Below, one piece after another: positions 16,746 to 24,330 of a stretch of 37,573 nt of DNA. The DNA is from Bacteroidaceae bacterium (lineage in GTDB: Bacteria; Bacteroidota; Bacteroidia; Bacteroidales; Bacteroidaceae). Position 1 is the stretch's first letter. Each line of letters begins with the position of its first letter. The DNA is taken from positions 1-37,573 of the forward strand of contig JAKSJE010000013.1 of the NCBI GenBank assembly GCA_024398405.1, read 5' to 3'. The notes beneath the pieces are model-generated. The model saw nothing but the letters and a program-made list of their open reading frames with translations. It was not told the DNA's origin and ran no database searches. A program made the position numbers and the translations under genes.

Positions 16746-18929
16746 ATGAAAAGGAACCTACTTGTTTCAGCATTATTGCTATTGGGCTTTGTGTCGTTGA
16801 AATGCAACGCACAGGTCTATCTTGACCCCAACGCTCCCGTTGAAGACCGTGTGAAGGATGCCCTCTCACGAATGACCGTCCATGAGAAGGTCTTGATTAT
16901 CCATGCCCAGAGCGGCTTCACGTCTGCCGGCGTTCCTCGCCTCGGCATCCGACAGCTGAATATGTCCGACGGCCCTCACGGAGCACGTGAGGAACTGGAC
17001 TGGAACTCATGGAGGCCTGCACGCTGGACCAACGACAGCATCGTGGCTTTCCCGTCGCTCACGTGTCTTGCAGCCACTTGGAACACCGACATGAGCCGCA
17101 TCTATGGCAGCGCGGTCAGCGAGGAGTTCGCATTCCGAGGCAAGGACATGATGCTCGGCCCAGGTGTCAATATCAACCGTGTGCCTCTCAACGGCCGCAA
17201 CTTCGAATACATGGGCGAGGACCCTTATCTCGCCGGGGAGATGGTGGTGCCGTACATACAGGCTGTCCAGAAGAACGGTGTGGCCACTTGTATCAAACAT
17301 TTTTTCCTCAACAACCAGGAGATGTGGCGTTCGGATGTCAATGTCAATGTCAGCGAGAGGGCTGTGGAGGAGATTTATCTTCCTGCCTTCGAGGCAGCCG
17401 TGAAACGGGCCGGAACATGGAGCATCATGGGCTCGTACAACAAATGGCTTGACCGCCACTGCTGTCAGAACGACTCGTCGCTCAACAGCATACTCAAGAG
17501 ACGCTGGGGCTTCGACGGGGTGGTCGTGAGCGACTGGGGTGGCACTCACTCCACTGAGGAGGCTGCTTTCGGCGGACTCGACATTGAGATGGGTAGCGCC
17601 AAGTCCTACAACGCCTATTACCTTGCCGACGATTTCGAACAGATGGTCAAGGAGGGGAAAGTGCCTATGAGCATCCTCGACGACAAGGCCGCCAGGGTGC
17701 TGAGGACTATGTTCCGTACTTGCATGAACCCTCGCAAGATAATCGGCAACATCGGCTCGGAAGCACATTATGACGCCTGCCGCAACATCGGCGAGGAGGG
17801 CATCGTGCTGCTGAAGAACGAGAAGTCCATACTGCCGCTTCAGGCTGATAACTACCGGAAGATACTCGTAGTGGGAGACAATGCCACACGCAACATGAGC
17901 TACGGCGGTGGGTCATCCGAACTGAAGACGCGTTTCGACATCAGTCCGCTCGACGGTCTCCGCAAGGTCTATGGAGACAAGATCGTCTATGTGCAGGGAT
18001 ACACGACCGGACGTCCGGCGTCTGGCAGTGCTGACGGCGCCGGAGACGATGAGCAGGCACGGCTGAAGACTGAGGCTCTCGAAGCGGCAAAGGATGCCGA
18101 CCTCGTCATCTTCATCGGAGGCATGAACAAGAGCCGCCACCAGGACTGTGAGGGCACAGACCGTGAGGGCTACGAACTGAACTACGGACAGAACGACCTC
18201 ATCACACAACTCGCCAAGGTCCAGAAGAACCTCATCGTCGTGACCTTCTCCGGCAGTCCGTTCGCTACTCCTTGGATAAAGGACGTCAGAGCGATGCTGC
18301 ATTGCTGGTATCTGGGTAGCATGAGCGGCGAGACTCTCGCCAACGTCATCAGCGGCAAGGTCAATCCAAGCGGCAAACTGCCTGTCACCTTCGCCAAACG
18401 GCAGGAGGACTATCCTTGCTTCCAGTACGGACCGGAGGGCTATCCGGGCATAGAGAAGAGGGTGGACGACAAAGTCACGCACCAGGTCTATTACAAGGAG
18501 GGCATATACGTGGGCTACCGCCACTTCAACACCAACAAGGTGGAGCCGCAGTTCCCATTCGGATTCGGACTCAGCTATACCACGTTCAGGTACGGCAAGG
18601 CATCCGCTACCGCCAACGCCGACGGCACATGGACCGTCTCCGTGCCAGTCACCAACACCGGCAAGGTGTTCGGCAAGGAAGTCGTGGAACTCTATATCTC
18701 CGACGACGAGTGCAGCGTGGACCGTCCGGCCAAGGAACTGAAGGGCTTCACCAAACTCGCCCTCAGTCCCGGCGAGACGAAGGACGCCACATTCACGGTG
18801 ACAAGGCGCGACCTCAGCTTCTTCGACGAGGCCACACACGCATGGAAAGCCGAGCCGGGTACATTCACGGCACATGTGGCAGCAAGCGAGACAGACGTAC
18901 GCTCCACCGTGACACTTGAACTCAGATAG
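16746..18929 (+). CDS. GH3 beta-glycosidase (beta-glucosidase type), exported
   Basis: A 727-residue glycoside hydrolase of family 3, acting in the periplasm or at the surface on oligosaccharides from the non-reducing end. From the ATG at 16746 it has a signal peptide (MKRNLLVSALLLLGFVSLK, cleaved near CNAQ); an in-frame ATG at 16692 lies before the -7 box and is rejected. The N-terminal barrel has MSDGPHGARE (about 73-82), IKHFFLNNQE (about 185) and the nucleophile Asp263 in VVVSDWGGTHS. A second alpha/beta domain and a C-terminal fibronectin-III-like domain (about 640-725) follow. The DGPHG segment is more typical of beta-glucosidases than of GH3 beta-xylosidases, so glucosidase activity is the first guess; specificity is not certain. 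It is followed after 3 bp by a YbjQ-like gene. Confidence 0.93.
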   Translation: MKRNLLVSALLLLGFVSLKCNAQVYLDPNAPVEDRVKDALSRMTVHEKVLIIHAQSGFTSAGVPRLGIRQLNMSDGPHGAREELDWNSWRPARWTNDSIVAFPSLTCLAATWNTDMSRIYGSAVSEEFAFRGKDMMLGPGVNINRVPLNGRNFEYMGEDPYLAGEMVVPYIQAVQKNGVATCIKHFFLNNQEMWRSDVNVNVSERAVEEIYLPAFEAAVKRAGTWSIMGSYNKWLDRHCCQNDSSLNSILKRRWGFDGVVVSDWGGTHSTEEAAFGGLDIEMGSAKSYNAYYLADDFEQMVKEGKVPMSILDDKAARVLRTMFRTCMNPRKIIGNIGSEAHYDACRNIGEEGIVLLKNEKSILPLQADNYRKILVVGDNATRNMSYGGGSSELKTRFDISPLDGLRKVYGDKIVYVQGYTTGRPASGSADGAGDDEQARLKTEALEAAKDADLVIFIGGMNKSRHQDCEGTDREGYELNYGQNDLITQLAKVQKNLIVVTFSGSPFATPWIKDVRAMLHCWYLGSMSGETLANVISGKVNPSGKLPVTFAKRQEDYPCFQYGPEGYPGIEKRVDDKVTHQVYYKEGIYVGYRHFNTNKVEPQFPFGFGLSYTTFRYGKASATANADGTWTVSVPVTNTGKVFGKEVVELYISDDECSVDRPAKELKGFTKLALSPGETKDATFTVTRRDLSFFDEATHAWKAEPGTFTAHVAASETDVRSTVTLELR

Positions 18930-18932
18930 ACT

Positions 18933-19259
18933 ATGTTACTGACCACCACACATACCATCGAAGGCTACGCCATAGAGAGCTACCTCGGCGTCGTGACAGG
19001 TGAGGTCATCGTCGGCGCGAACTTCCTGAAGGACTTCGCGGCGAGAATCCACGACTTCTTCGGCGGCAGGGCCGGCAGCTATGAGAACACACTCGTCAAA
19101 GCCAAAGAGAACGCCCTGAGGGAAATGCAGGAGAGGGCCGGGCTGATGGGCGCCAACGCCATAATCGGCATCGACATCGACTACGAGACACTTGGCGAGA
19201 CCAACAGCATGCTCATGGTCGCGTGCAGCGGAACCGCCGTAAGGGTGGCGGCGAAGTAG
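18933..19259 (+). CDS. YbjQ/UPF0145 family small protein
   Basis: A 108-residue cytoplasmic protein of the YbjQ family, described in databases as a putative heavy-metal-binding domain; biochemical function is not established. Family marks are the opening TTTHTIEGYAIESYLGVVTGE, the GANFLKDF segment, the helix with KAKENALREMQERAG, and the final GANAIIGIDIDYETLG strand, all full length. It starts 3 bp after the GH3 stop and touches the next gene (stop TAG directly followed by ATG), so it is translated within a polycistronic mRNA. Confidence 0.9.
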   Translation: MLLTTTHTIEGYAIESYLGVVTGEVIVGANFLKDFAARIHDFFGGRAGSYENTLVKAKENALREMQERAGLMGANAIIGIDIDYETLGETNSMLMVACSGTAVRVAAK

Positions 19260-19916
19260 ATGAGACCTACCACGGAATTCCTGAGGAACCGGTTCAGACT
19301 GTTCAACAGCCTGATGTTCGGCGGCGAGCTGCCCGAGGTGCCCTTGGTGCTCTCCCGAAGCCGGAACTCGCTGGGATGCCTGAGATACAGATGCGAGAGG
19401 GGACCGGACGGGAAGAAGCACGTCCGCGACCTCAGAATAGCCGTGAGCAACCTGTGCGACAGGGAGGAGAGGACACTGGAGGATGTGCTCATCCACGAGA
19501 TGATACACCTGCACATACTGCACAAGGGCATCAAGCAGAACGGACCGCACGGCGAGGCGTTCAGGAAGATGGCGGCCGACATCAACAAGGCTTTCGGCAG
19601 GAAGGTGGAGGTCAGCCACACGGACACCGCACGGGAACGGCAGTCGGACGACAGGTTCGAGCTCCATATCATCATCGTCCTGAAAGACGACGGCGGCAAC
19701 ATGATGTTCTCACGCATCGCGCGGACACGGGTCATGCAAGTATGCCGGGGGATAGGCAGGGAACGACGGCTCACCCTCGTGGGGCTTTTCGCCACGACCA
19801 ACAAGTTCTTCCTGTGCGTGCCGAGGACCACGACGCCCAGGTTCTACACGATTGACGCTGACAAACTCATGGCTGAACTCAAGGACGCGACAAGAATAGA
19901 CACCAACACTATATGA
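19260..19916 (+). CDS. SprT-like zinc metalloprotease domain protein
   Basis: A 218-residue protein with a SprT-like domain in its first half. The zinc-protease motif H79-E80-M-I-H83 is intact, and a third histidine, H97 in GPHGEAF, sits where SprT/Spartan proteins have their last zinc ligand. The N-terminal helix (LRNRFRLFNSLMFGGELP) is also typical. The second half (about 125-218) is a beta-rich region of unknown role. Spartan relatives cleave DNA-protein crosslinks; whether this bacterial member does so is unknown. The gene abuts the YbjQ-like gene and shares an ATGA overlap with the next gene, which points to translational coupling. Confidence 0.88.
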   Translation: MRPTTEFLRNRFRLFNSLMFGGELPEVPLVLSRSRNSLGCLRYRCERGPDGKKHVRDLRIAVSNLCDREERTLEDVLIHEMIHLHILHKGIKQNGPHGEAFRKMAADINKAFGRKVEVSHTDTARERQSDDRFELHIIIVLKDDGGNMMFSRIARTRVMQVCRGIGRERRLTLVGLFATTNKFFLCVPRTTTPRFYTIDADKLMAELKDATRIDTNTI

Positions 19917-20428
19917 TCACACGGGAGGACTTGTCAGGCTCATTCCACGAGACAGAGGTCTCCGCCCTCTATGAGCGCGCGAGACAGGAAGGCGACCTGG
20001 TCGCTTTCTGCCGGCGGTTCATGCACGACACCGACCACCGGGTGGCGCGGAACGCCCTCTGGGCACTCACCAAAGCCAAAGGCAGGGAGCCGCGACAACT
20101 GCAGCCGGCGATGACTGACCTGACCGGACTGGCGATGACCACCACCGACTCCGCCGTAAGACGACTCGCACTCACGCTCTCGATGCGACTGCCAATCACC
20201 GAGGCAGACCTGAGGAGCGACTTCCTCGACTTCTGTCTTGAGCACATGACGGACATGGCGGAACCACCAGGAGTGCAGAGCTGCTGCATGAGACTGGCAC
20301 ATGCTATGTGCGCGTTCCATCCCGAACTGAGGGAGGAACTGAAGCGCACCCTGGAAACCATGGAGCCGGAGTACTACAAACCGGCGGTGAGGAGCATCAG
20401 GAAGAAAATACTCGACAGCAGGACATGA
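19913..20428 (+). CDS. HEAT-repeat-like helical protein, function unknown
   Basis: A 171-residue, almost entirely helical protein. Segments such as HRVARNALWALTKAKGR and SAVRRLALTLSMRLP look like paired HEAT-type helices, and similar helical pairs follow to the end. It resembles small HEAT or DNA-alkylation-repair-like scaffolds, but no DNA-glycosylase residues were identified, so the name describes the fold only. The start overlaps the SprT-like stop by 4 bp (ATGA). A scaffold or adaptor working with the SprT-like protease is a possibility based only on coupling. Confidence 0.75.
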   Translation: MITREDLSGSFHETEVSALYERARQEGDLVAFCRRFMHDTDHRVARNALWALTKAKGREPRQLQPAMTDLTGLAMTTTDSAVRRLALTLSMRLPITEADLRSDFLDFCLEHMTDMAEPPGVQSCCMRLAHAMCAFHPELREELKRTLETMEPEYYKPAVRSIRKKILDSRT

Positions 20429-20443
20429 CAACCCAAACGCCAC

Positions 20444-20935
20444 ATGATAGGACAACAGAAAGTATATGACAGACTGAGGGAACTGGGCATCGGGTTCACC
20501 TACACCGAGCACCCGGCGGCTCCGACCATAGAGATAGGCCGGCAATACTGGGCTGACCTGCCCGGCACACACTGCAAGAACCTGTTCTTCCGCAACCACA
20601 AAGGCAACAGACATTACCTCGTGATATTCCAGTGCGACCAGAACCTCGCCATCCATGACCTCGAGCACATGCTGCGCCAGGGCAAACTGAGCTTCGCCTC
20701 CGAACAGAGGATGGAGCGGTTCCTCGGGCTACGACCCGGCAGCGTGTCACCATTCGGACTGGTGAACGACGAGGAGCACCACGTCCACGTCTTCGTCGAT
20801 GAGAACCTCAGGAACTATTCCCACGTCTCCTTCCACCCCAACGACAACCACGCCTCTCTGAACATAAGCCTCCCGGACTTCGTACGCTACATGGACGCAT
20901 CGGGCAACACCTGGGAGTGGATCAGACTCTATTAG
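20444..20935 (+). CDS. YbaK/ProX-type aminoacyl-tRNA deacylase
   Basis: A 163-residue protein with the YbaK/aaRS-associated domain over nearly its whole length, as in free-standing ProX/PrdX proteins that hydrolyse alanyl-tRNA(Pro). Visible marks are TYTEHPAAPTIE near the start, GTHCKNLFFRN (whose lysine is the conserved one of this family), LSFASEQRMERFLGLRPGSVSPFGL, and DENLRNYSHVSFHPNDN. It would act in translation quality control in the cytoplasm. It lies 15 bp after the HEAT-like gene and is the last gene of the run that starts with GH3; a terminator follows at 20957-20979. Confidence 0.9.
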   Translation: MIGQQKVYDRLRELGIGFTYTEHPAAPTIEIGRQYWADLPGTHCKNLFFRNHKGNRHYLVIFQCDQNLAIHDLEHMLRQGKLSFASEQRMERFLGLRPGSVSPFGLVNDEEHHVHVFVDENLRNYSHVSFHPNDNHASLNISLPDFVRYMDASGNTWEWIRLY

Positions 20936-20956
20936 CATTGACATAAACCAACGGAC

Positions 20957-20979
20957 AAGCCGGCTGACCACCGGCTTTT
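20957..20979 (+). terminator. Terminator after the YbaK/ProX gene
   Basis: AAGCCGG (20957-20963) pairs with CCGGCTT (20971-20977) around a 7-nt loop, followed by two more Ts. It lies 21 bp after the stop codon and closes the GH3-to-ProX run. The T-run is short. Confidence 0.65.
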
Positions 20980-21092
20980 GCCGTATATAGCGGCCTGAGC
21001 ACACGGCGGCAAGCCGTTCCCATGCAGACGGCAGCGCACGGCTGAACGGCCGAACGCACTCCACATCTGCTGACATCACGGAGACTTACCAC

Positions 21093-21226
21093 GAAATGTT
21101 ATTAATGTTCACAGCGAAAGATTACTAATGTTTCACATGAAAGATTACTAATGTTTCGCATGAAAGATTACTAATGTTTCGCATGAAAGGTTAGTAATGT
21201 TTCATAGTGAAGGTTACTAACCTTTC
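21093..21226. repeat. 23-bp tandem array of TTACTAA-centred palindromes
   Basis: Six units start at 21093, 21116, 21139, 21162, 21185 and 21209, at a 23-bp spacing (24 for the last). The consensus unit holds GAAAGATTACTAATGTTTC, a 19-nt dyad centred on the C of TTACTAA. The last unit is the most perfect, with AAGGTTACTAACCTT as an uninterrupted palindrome. There are no unique spacers. A further inverted repeat, AACATT-GAT-AATGTT, lies just after it at 21233-21247. Confidence 0.9.
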
Positions 21227-21308
21227 GTTGCAAACATTGATAATGTTGTGTAGCAGTAGTGCGAAGCCTGATGAGTTGGCGAGTGCAGGTTCATGGACGG
21301 ATGAGCGA

Positions 21309-21396
21309 TTGCCGGTGACTTGCAGTGCGATTGCCGGTGACTTGCCGCGAGATTGCCGGTAACTTGCCGGGCGATTGCCGGTGACTTGTCGGGTGC
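21309..21396. repeat. Eight 11-bp half-units forming a 22-bp tandem array
   Basis: TTGCCGG-type half-units start every 11 bp from 21309 to 21386. Alternate halves read TTGCCGGTGAC (copies 1, 3, 7; TTGCCGGTAAC in copy 5), so the higher-order unit is 22 bp. The spacing is close to one DNA helical turn, which would place all copies on one face of the helix. Confidence 0.88.
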
Positions 21397-21406
21397 CTGA
21401 CATGGT

Positions 21407-21450
21407 GTGGTGGGGTGTTTGGTAGGTGGTGGTGGGGTGTTTGGCTGGGG
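21407..21450. repeat. G-rich 22-bp duplication
   Basis: The 16-mer GTGGTGGGGTGTTTGG occurs exactly at 21407-21422 and 21429-21444, a 22-bp offset, directly after the 11/22-bp array. The strand is nearly free of C and has many GG and GGGG tracts, so it could form a G-quadruplex. Confidence 0.8.
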
Positions 21451-21482
21451 GTGGAGGACGGATGGCTGATGCATGGCGTCGT

Positions 21483-21540
21483 AGCCATTTACAGCCGTCT
21501 GGGATATGCCATGAGGGCTTTTTTAGCCATCTCGAGCCGT
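21483..21540 (+). promoter_or_regulatory. Candidate operator: paired direct repeats before the xylan operon
   Basis: AGCCATnnnnAGCCGT occurs at 21483-21498 and again at 21525-21540, 42 bp apart (four helical turns). Within each copy the half-sites are 10 bp apart, the spacing expected for an AraC-type regulator bound as direct repeats. A single GCCAT lies between them at 21508-21512. The last copy ends 61 bp before the -7 box at 21602. Confidence 0.4.
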
Positions 21541-21601
21541 AATGTTACATACGAGATATTATTTGTATCGTTTTTTGAACAGGTGTTTCAGTTATTTTTG
21601 T

Positions 21602-21609
21602 TAATTTTG
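21602..21609 (+). promoter_or_regulatory. -7 element of the xylan operon promoter
   Basis: TAATTTTG fits TAnnTTTG, but no TTTG lies 19-21 bp upstream, which would suit an activator-dependent promoter. TATTTTTG at 21593-21600 is an alternative. The leader to the ATG at 21694 is about 80 nt and contains a bulged hairpin at 21650-21667. Confidence 0.5.
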
Positions 21610-21693
21610 CATCTGATTATGCGGCAAGGTCCGGACGCTGTTCGGCATGCCTTCGCCGCCGGCAAGGGAATAACAAATTAAAACGTAAATATT

Positions 21694-23094
21694 ATGGCGA
21701 AAGACATTGCACAGGAGGCTAAGGGCTTCTACAAGCTGAGTTGGTTGCAGAGAATCGGTTTCGGTTCGGGTGACTTGGCTCAAAACCTGATTTTCCAGAC
21801 GGTGGCGACATTCTTGATGATCTACCTCTGCACGGTTCTGAAAATCGACCCTAAGTTCGTTGGCGGGCTGATTCTCGGGGTCAGGATACTTGACTGTTTC
21901 TGGAGTCCGGTGGTAGGTCGCTACATCGACAACCACAACCCTCGTCTGGGCAAGTACCGCGCATACCTCCTCTTCGGTGGCATTCCGCTCACGGTGGCTG
22001 CGTGCTTCCTGATGCTCCCGGCCGCCGCGTCGTGGACGATGGGGATGAAGATCGTCTATGCCACGGTCAGCTACACCGTGCTGAGCATGATTTATTCGGT
22101 GGTCAACATACCTTACGGCTCCATCATGGCGAGCATGACCCGTGACAACGACGAGGTGCTGATACTCACCTCCACCCGTATGGTGTGCGCCAACATAGGC
22201 CAGATTATCGTACAGGCCGGTTTCCCTATCGGACTCGCCATCGCGCTGCACTCCGCTATTGACTGGAACCAGGCCACGTTCATGGCAATCGGCACCATTC
22301 CGGCCTTCATCATACTGCCTTCCCTGCCATTCCTCAAGAAGTTGTTCGGCAAGAAAGGACTCTACTATCTGCTGCTCACCATCGGTTTCGCCGGATTCGC
22401 CATCCTGTATTGCATCGGCAAGTTCGCTGACGTCGAGGACTGCACGGCAGTCATCCAGGCCGCCAAGGTGATGACCGGAGTCGGCCTGCTCGTGGGCTCG
22501 CTCATGTGGGCACTGGTGCCTGAGGTCATCACGGAGGCTGAGTACCGTACCGGCAACAGGCCTGCCGCCATCGTGAACGCTCTCGCCGGCGTGGCGTTCA
22601 AGGCCGGTTTCTCCGTCGCCGGATGGATCACTCCGCTGGTGATGGGACTGGTTGGGTTCAACCTGGCAAGTGAGAAGTCGGCGCTGCCTACCGACCCCGA
22701 CGCATGGTTCACGGTGACGTGCATCTTCGCACTCGCCGGATTCGTGCTGCTGACGTTGTGTTTCCTCGGATGCAAGGAGAGAATCTCGACCACACCCGAG
22801 AAGCCGGTGTCGTTCGGACAGATGTTCAAGGAGTTCAAGGAGAACAAATGCCTGCAACTGGTGCTCCTGATCTTCATCGTGGTGTTCCTGGCGACGTTCA
22901 TCAACGCGCCGGTGAACGCATACTACCCAAAACTGAAGGAATATCAGCCTGACCAGCAAGAGGCGATACTGTGGTTCACCTGTGTCATACCCGCACTGCT
23001 TCTTCTCGTGGTGGGCTACCTTATCTACAAATACCCTCTGACCGACGAGAGACTTGACGAGATGAGCAAGTCCATAGAGGAACGTACGAAATAA
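21694..23094 (+). CDS. GPH-family xylo-oligosaccharide/pentoside:cation symporter
   Basis: A 466-residue inner-membrane transporter of the glycoside-pentoside-hexuronide family (major facilitator superfamily), with about 12 hydrophobic helices. Typical GPH features are the amphipathic start WLQRIGFGSGDLAQN, followed by DCFWSPVVGRYIDN with its conserved Asp residues in helices 1-2, and the loop HNPRLGKYRAYLLFGG. It would import short xylo-oligosaccharides or xylosides with sodium or protons. It is the first gene of the operon, 16 bp before the GH10 xylanase gene; the same symporter-GH10-GH43 order is, as I recall, found in the Prevotella bryantii xyn cluster. Substrate is inferred from these neighbours. 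Confidence 0.92.
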   Translation: MAKDIAQEAKGFYKLSWLQRIGFGSGDLAQNLIFQTVATFLMIYLCTVLKIDPKFVGGLILGVRILDCFWSPVVGRYIDNHNPRLGKYRAYLLFGGIPLTVAACFLMLPAAASWTMGMKIVYATVSYTVLSMIYSVVNIPYGSIMASMTRDNDEVLILTSTRMVCANIGQIIVQAGFPIGLAIALHSAIDWNQATFMAIGTIPAFIILPSLPFLKKLFGKKGLYYLLLTIGFAGFAILYCIGKFADVEDCTAVIQAAKVMTGVGLLVGSLMWALVPEVITEAEYRTGNRPAAIVNALAGVAFKAGFSVAGWITPLVMGLVGFNLASEKSALPTDPDAWFTVTCIFALAGFVLLTLCFLGCKERISTTPEKPVSFGQMFKEFKENKCLQLVLLIFIVVFLATFINAPVNAYYPKLKEYQPDQQEAILWFTCVIPALLLLVVGYLIYKYPLTDERLDEMSKSIEERTK

Positions 23095-23110
23095 CACACC
23101 ATCCCATATC

Positions 23111-24220
23111 ATGATTCGACCACGACTGACCATATTGGTAGCGTTGCTGACGGCCTGCGGCTCGTTGGCAATGGCTCAGCCCACGCTGCGCGAGGCGTTC
23201 GACGGCAAGTTCCTCATCGGGGCTGCCATCAACACCCGTCAGGTGGCAAGCACGGACAAGAAAGTGCGTGACCTCATCAGGACGCAGTTCAGCGCCATAG
23301 TCCCTGAGAACTGCATGAAGCCGGAGGAAATCCACCCCAAGAAGGACCTCTACGACTTCAGGGACGCCGACGCCATCGTGAGGCTTGCGCGCAAGAACAA
23401 GCAGGTCATCACGGGCCATTGTCTCGTATGGCACTCACAGGTGCCCTACTGGTTCTTCAAGGACGACATGGCACAGCCCGTCACGAAGGACGAGCTCATC
23501 TCACGCATGAGAGAGCACATCACGACCGTGGTGTCGCGGTACAAAGGCAAGATAAAAGGCTGGGACGTAGTGAACGAGGCCGTCATGGATGACGGAAGCC
23601 TGCGCAGGTCTCAGTTCTACAACACGATAGGTCCTGAGTTCATACGACTCGCGTTCCAGTTCGCCCACGAGGCCGACCCCGACGCCGAACTCTACTACAA
23701 CGACTACAGCATGGACAACCCGGCGAAGCGGAAGGCGGTAGTGGAGCTTATCCGCGACCTGAAGGCGCACGGTTGCAGGATTGACGGCGTGGGGATGCAG
23801 TCGCATGTGTCCTTCGGCACCAACCTCGATGAGTACGAGAAGAGCATCCAGGCATTCGCGGCGGAGGGAGTGAAGGTGATGATCACCGAACTCGACCTCA
23901 GCGTGCTGCCTTGGCCGACTGGCAACTACGGGGCTTCAGTGGAGACGAACTTCGAATACCAGAAGTCCATGAACCCTTACACCGACGGACTCCCTGCCGA
24001 GAAGGCTCAGGAACAGACGGACTTCTTCAAGCGGCTCTTCGGCTTGTACCTCAAACACAAGGACGTAATCTCACGCGTGACCTTCTGGGGCCTCACCGAC
24101 GGTGACAGCTGGAAGAACGGCTGGCCAATGGCGGGACGTACCGACTATCCGCTTGCCTTCGACCGCGACTACAACCCGAAGCCTTTCGTCAAGGCCATCT
24201 GCGAGGAGGCGATGCGATAA
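23111..24220 (+). CDS. GH10 endo-1,4-beta-xylanase, exported, possible lipoprotein
   Basis: A 369-residue family 10 xylanase that cuts internal beta-1,4 bonds of xylan. The catalytic acid/base is Glu156 in WDVVNEA and the nucleophile Glu260 in ITELDLSVL. Other family marks are GAAINTRQV at the start of the barrel, PENCMKPEEI, GHCLVWHSQVP and FWGLTDGDSW. The barrel fills the whole mature protein; there is no binding module or inserted domain. The N-terminus contains LTAC (Cys17), a possible lipobox, as well as a possible ordinary cleavage site after LAMA-Q, so it could be a lipoprotein or a soluble periplasmic enzyme. It is 16 bp after the symporter gene. Confidence 0.96.
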   Translation: MIRPRLTILVALLTACGSLAMAQPTLREAFDGKFLIGAAINTRQVASTDKKVRDLIRTQFSAIVPENCMKPEEIHPKKDLYDFRDADAIVRLARKNKQVITGHCLVWHSQVPYWFFKDDMAQPVTKDELISRMREHITTVVSRYKGKIKGWDVVNEAVMDDGSLRRSQFYNTIGPEFIRLAFQFAHEADPDAELYYNDYSMDNPAKRKAVVELIRDLKAHGCRIDGVGMQSHVSFGTNLDEYEKSIQAFAAEGVKVMITELDLSVLPWPTGNYGASVETNFEYQKSMNPYTDGLPAEKAQEQTDFFKRLFGLYLKHKDVISRVTFWGLTDGDSWKNGWPMAGRTDYPLAFDRDYNPKPFVKAICEEAMR

Positions 24221-24233
24221 CCGCTGACGCCCC

Positions 24234-24279
24234 CCGGACAGACCGGATATGCCGGAACTGCCGGACAGGCCGGAGCCGG
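24234..24279. repeat. 9-bp phased CCGGNNNNN repeats, first array
   Basis: CCGG occurs at exactly 24234, 24243, 24252, 24261 and 24270, each followed by five variable bases, with one more out of phase at 24276. The array fills the 110-bp gap between the GH10 and GH43 genes. Confidence 0.8.
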
Positions 24280-24330
24280 CGCGCACTACGACGCACAACG
24301 ACACTAACCCATCAAATACAAATCCAAACT

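Noticed and set aside
17913..18875. A 320-codon open frame antisense to the GH3 gene
   Set aside because: Composition is that of a shadow frame; no motif is seen and it would have no promoter.
21093..21396. CRISPR array upstream of the symporter
   Set aside because: The repeated units touch each other and show no spacers; the palindromes fill most of each unit.
21191..21474. Small minus-strand open frames reading through the 22-bp repeats
   Set aside because: They exist because 22-bp repeats happen to lack stops; the same repeat is read in three frames and no known product results.
21601..23133. A 510-codon open frame antisense to the symporter gene
   Set aside because: It is His/Arg/Glu-rich with no domain and is explained by the GC-rich third positions of the symporter codons on the other strand.
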